Below are positions 13,152 through 14,053 of a stretch of DNA of 14,053 nt, one piece after another (the stretch's first letter is position 1; each line of letters begins with the position of its first letter). Below the pieces are notes generated by a model. It had not been told where the DNA came from. It made no database searches and was given only the letters and a program-made list of their open reading frames with translations. The translations under genes were made by a program, and so were the position numbers. The DNA comes from Planctomycetota bacterium (lineage in GTDB: Bacteria > Planctomycetota > Planctomycetia > Pirellulales > Lacipirellulaceae). The stretch covers positions 1 through 14,053 of the forward strand of contig JAADIN010000020.1 in the NCBI GenBank assembly GCA_013151315.1. The letters are read 5' to 3'.

Positions 13152-14053
13152 ATGCCCAACAATTTCCCCAAACTTCACAACGCTGCTTGGCCAGGAGTTG
13201 TCGGCAAAGAGCCCGAGACGCCGAATTCGCCGATCGAGCTTGATACGATGCTCGACTACACGGCTGCGGCTGAGGTCGACGGGCAGAAGTTCGATGGCGT
13301 CGATCTCTTTTTGTTCGATCCGCATGTGAGCATCGATTCGACGGTCGACGATCTCAAGACGTTGGCCGAGAAAGTGCAATCGCGTGGCTTGGTGATCGGC
13401 TCGCTTGTGGCCCCGGTTTGGGAACCGACGGGCGGCGGCAGTGCGATGGACCCCGGCGAGGGCCGCAAGGGGTTTCTTGCCCAAGTGCGAAAAGGTTGCT
13501 CGATTGCGAAGCAGCTACGCGAACTTGGCGTGCGTCCTTACGGCATCGTGCGAATCGATTCTTCGGCCGGGCCCGGCGATTGGTATGCCGATCCCGAAGG
13601 TAACCAAAAAATTATTGCCGAGACATTTCGGCAAGCGTGCGATATCGCAGCCGACCATGGCGAGCGATTGGCCGCCGAGGGCGAAATCTGCTGGGGCGGC
13701 ATGCAGAGTTGCCGGCGGATGGTCGAGTTGCTCGAGCTGGTCGATCGACCGGGCGTGCTCGGATTTCAGGCCGACATGGCCCACACGCTGCTCTATACGC
13801 TTGGCTTCAACGCGCCGGAAGATCGCATTTTGCCGGAGGATTTTGATTGGACCGACACGGCGACTTTTGATGCGGCGTATACCAAGCTGACCGACGTGCT
13901 ACGGCCCTGGACGATTGATTTTCACGTTGCCCAAAACGACGCGACCGTCCACGGCACCGGCAGCCACGACAAGACGGGTCGCCACTGCCTAGCCGACGAC
14001 CCCAATGGAAAACTCGACATTACCAAGCAGGCGGGCTACTGGCTGCGTGAAGG
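13152..14053 (+). CDS. Sugar isomerase/epimerase-like TIM-barrel protein, 5' part (runs off window)
   Basis: From the ATG at 13152 (GAGGA nine bases upstream) 300 complete codons stay open to the window end, so the gene is truncated only by the edge. The product has the xylose-isomerase-like / AP-endonuclease-2 TIM-barrel pattern: repeated strand-helix units such as FDGVDLFLFDPH (47-58), LVIGSLVAPVW (80-90) and RPYGIVRIDSS (128-138). Likely divalent-metal ligands are Glu178 in AEGEICWGG, Asp208 and His211 in GFQADMAH, and His258 in DFHVAQND. This family isomerises or epimerises sugars and cyclitols. Immediately upstream lie the inverted repeat and the cupin isomerase-like gene, probably the same transcription unit. 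No signal peptide is seen. The substrate cannot be read from the sequence. Confidence 0.85.
   Translation, partial: MPNNFPKLHNAAWPGVVGKEPETPNSPIELDTMLDYTAAAEVDGQKFDGVDLFLFDPHVSIDSTVDDLKTLAEKVQSRGLVIGSLVAPVWEPTGGGSAMDPGEGRKGFLAQVRKGCSIAKQLRELGVRPYGIVRIDSSAGPGDWYADPEGNQKIIAETFRQACDIAADHGERLAAEGEICWGGMQSCRRMVELLELVDRPGVLGFQADMAHTLLYTLGFNAPEDRILPEDFDWTDTATFDAAYTKLTDVLRPWTIDFHVAQNDATVHGTGSHDKTGRHCLADDPNGKLDITKQAGYWLRE

Noticed and set aside
1..14053. CRISPR array, tRNA, rRNA or integrase gene
   Set aside because: I saw no regularly spaced direct repeats, no tRNA cloverleaf or rRNA-like stretch, and no tyrosine recombinase motifs on either strand.

Overview
This window reads as chromosomal DNA of a planctomycete, most likely in the Pirellulales. 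The main reasons are the style of the encoded proteins (an ArgH, a HemA beside a CcsA/HemX-like protein, HEAT-repeat and DUF4432 proteins, and a cupin plus TIM-barrel sugar pair), the frequent weak or absent Shine-Dalgarno sites, and intergenic palindromes of a kind I recall from that group. This is inference from protein and motif recognition; no search was run.

Left part (1-7912): the 3' end of scpB and a small, extremely acidic ORF read rightward. They converge on a tightly packed leftward run, in transcription order argH - signal-peptide HEAT-repeat protein carrying a degenerate receiver-like domain - single-domain sigma-54 activator with a Fis-type HTH - CcsA/HemX-like membrane protein - hemA. 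The spacers in this run are 55, 12 and 2 bp, followed by a 29-bp overlap, so it is probably one operon linking arginine synthesis, tetrapyrrole synthesis and a regulator.

Middle part (7913-10471): a 628-bp region with no gene I can support is followed by an accessory segment that looks like an integron cassette array without an integrase in view. Two 90-bp attC-like sites (9245-9334 and 10374-10463) share one architecture: AAC, 9 nt, a 6-nt stem, one extrahelical A, a 6-nt stem, a variable tip, then the matching arm ending in GTT. The first closes a cassette with a three-TM membrane protein, whose 3' end contains an out-of-frame lysine-rich ORF. The second closes a cassette carrying, in reverse orientation and with its own promoter, a two-gene module: a Panacea (SocA/DUF4065-like) antitoxin and a small RelE-like candidate toxin.

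Right part (10472-14053): a sugar-metabolism locus with a DUF4432 aldose-epimerase-like gene broken by a frameshift, a divergent phosphomannose-isomerase-like cupin gene, a 129-bp compound inverted repeat, and the 5' part of a xylose-isomerase-like TIM-barrel gene that runs off the window. The three genes probably act on the same sugar or polyol, which the sequence does not identify.
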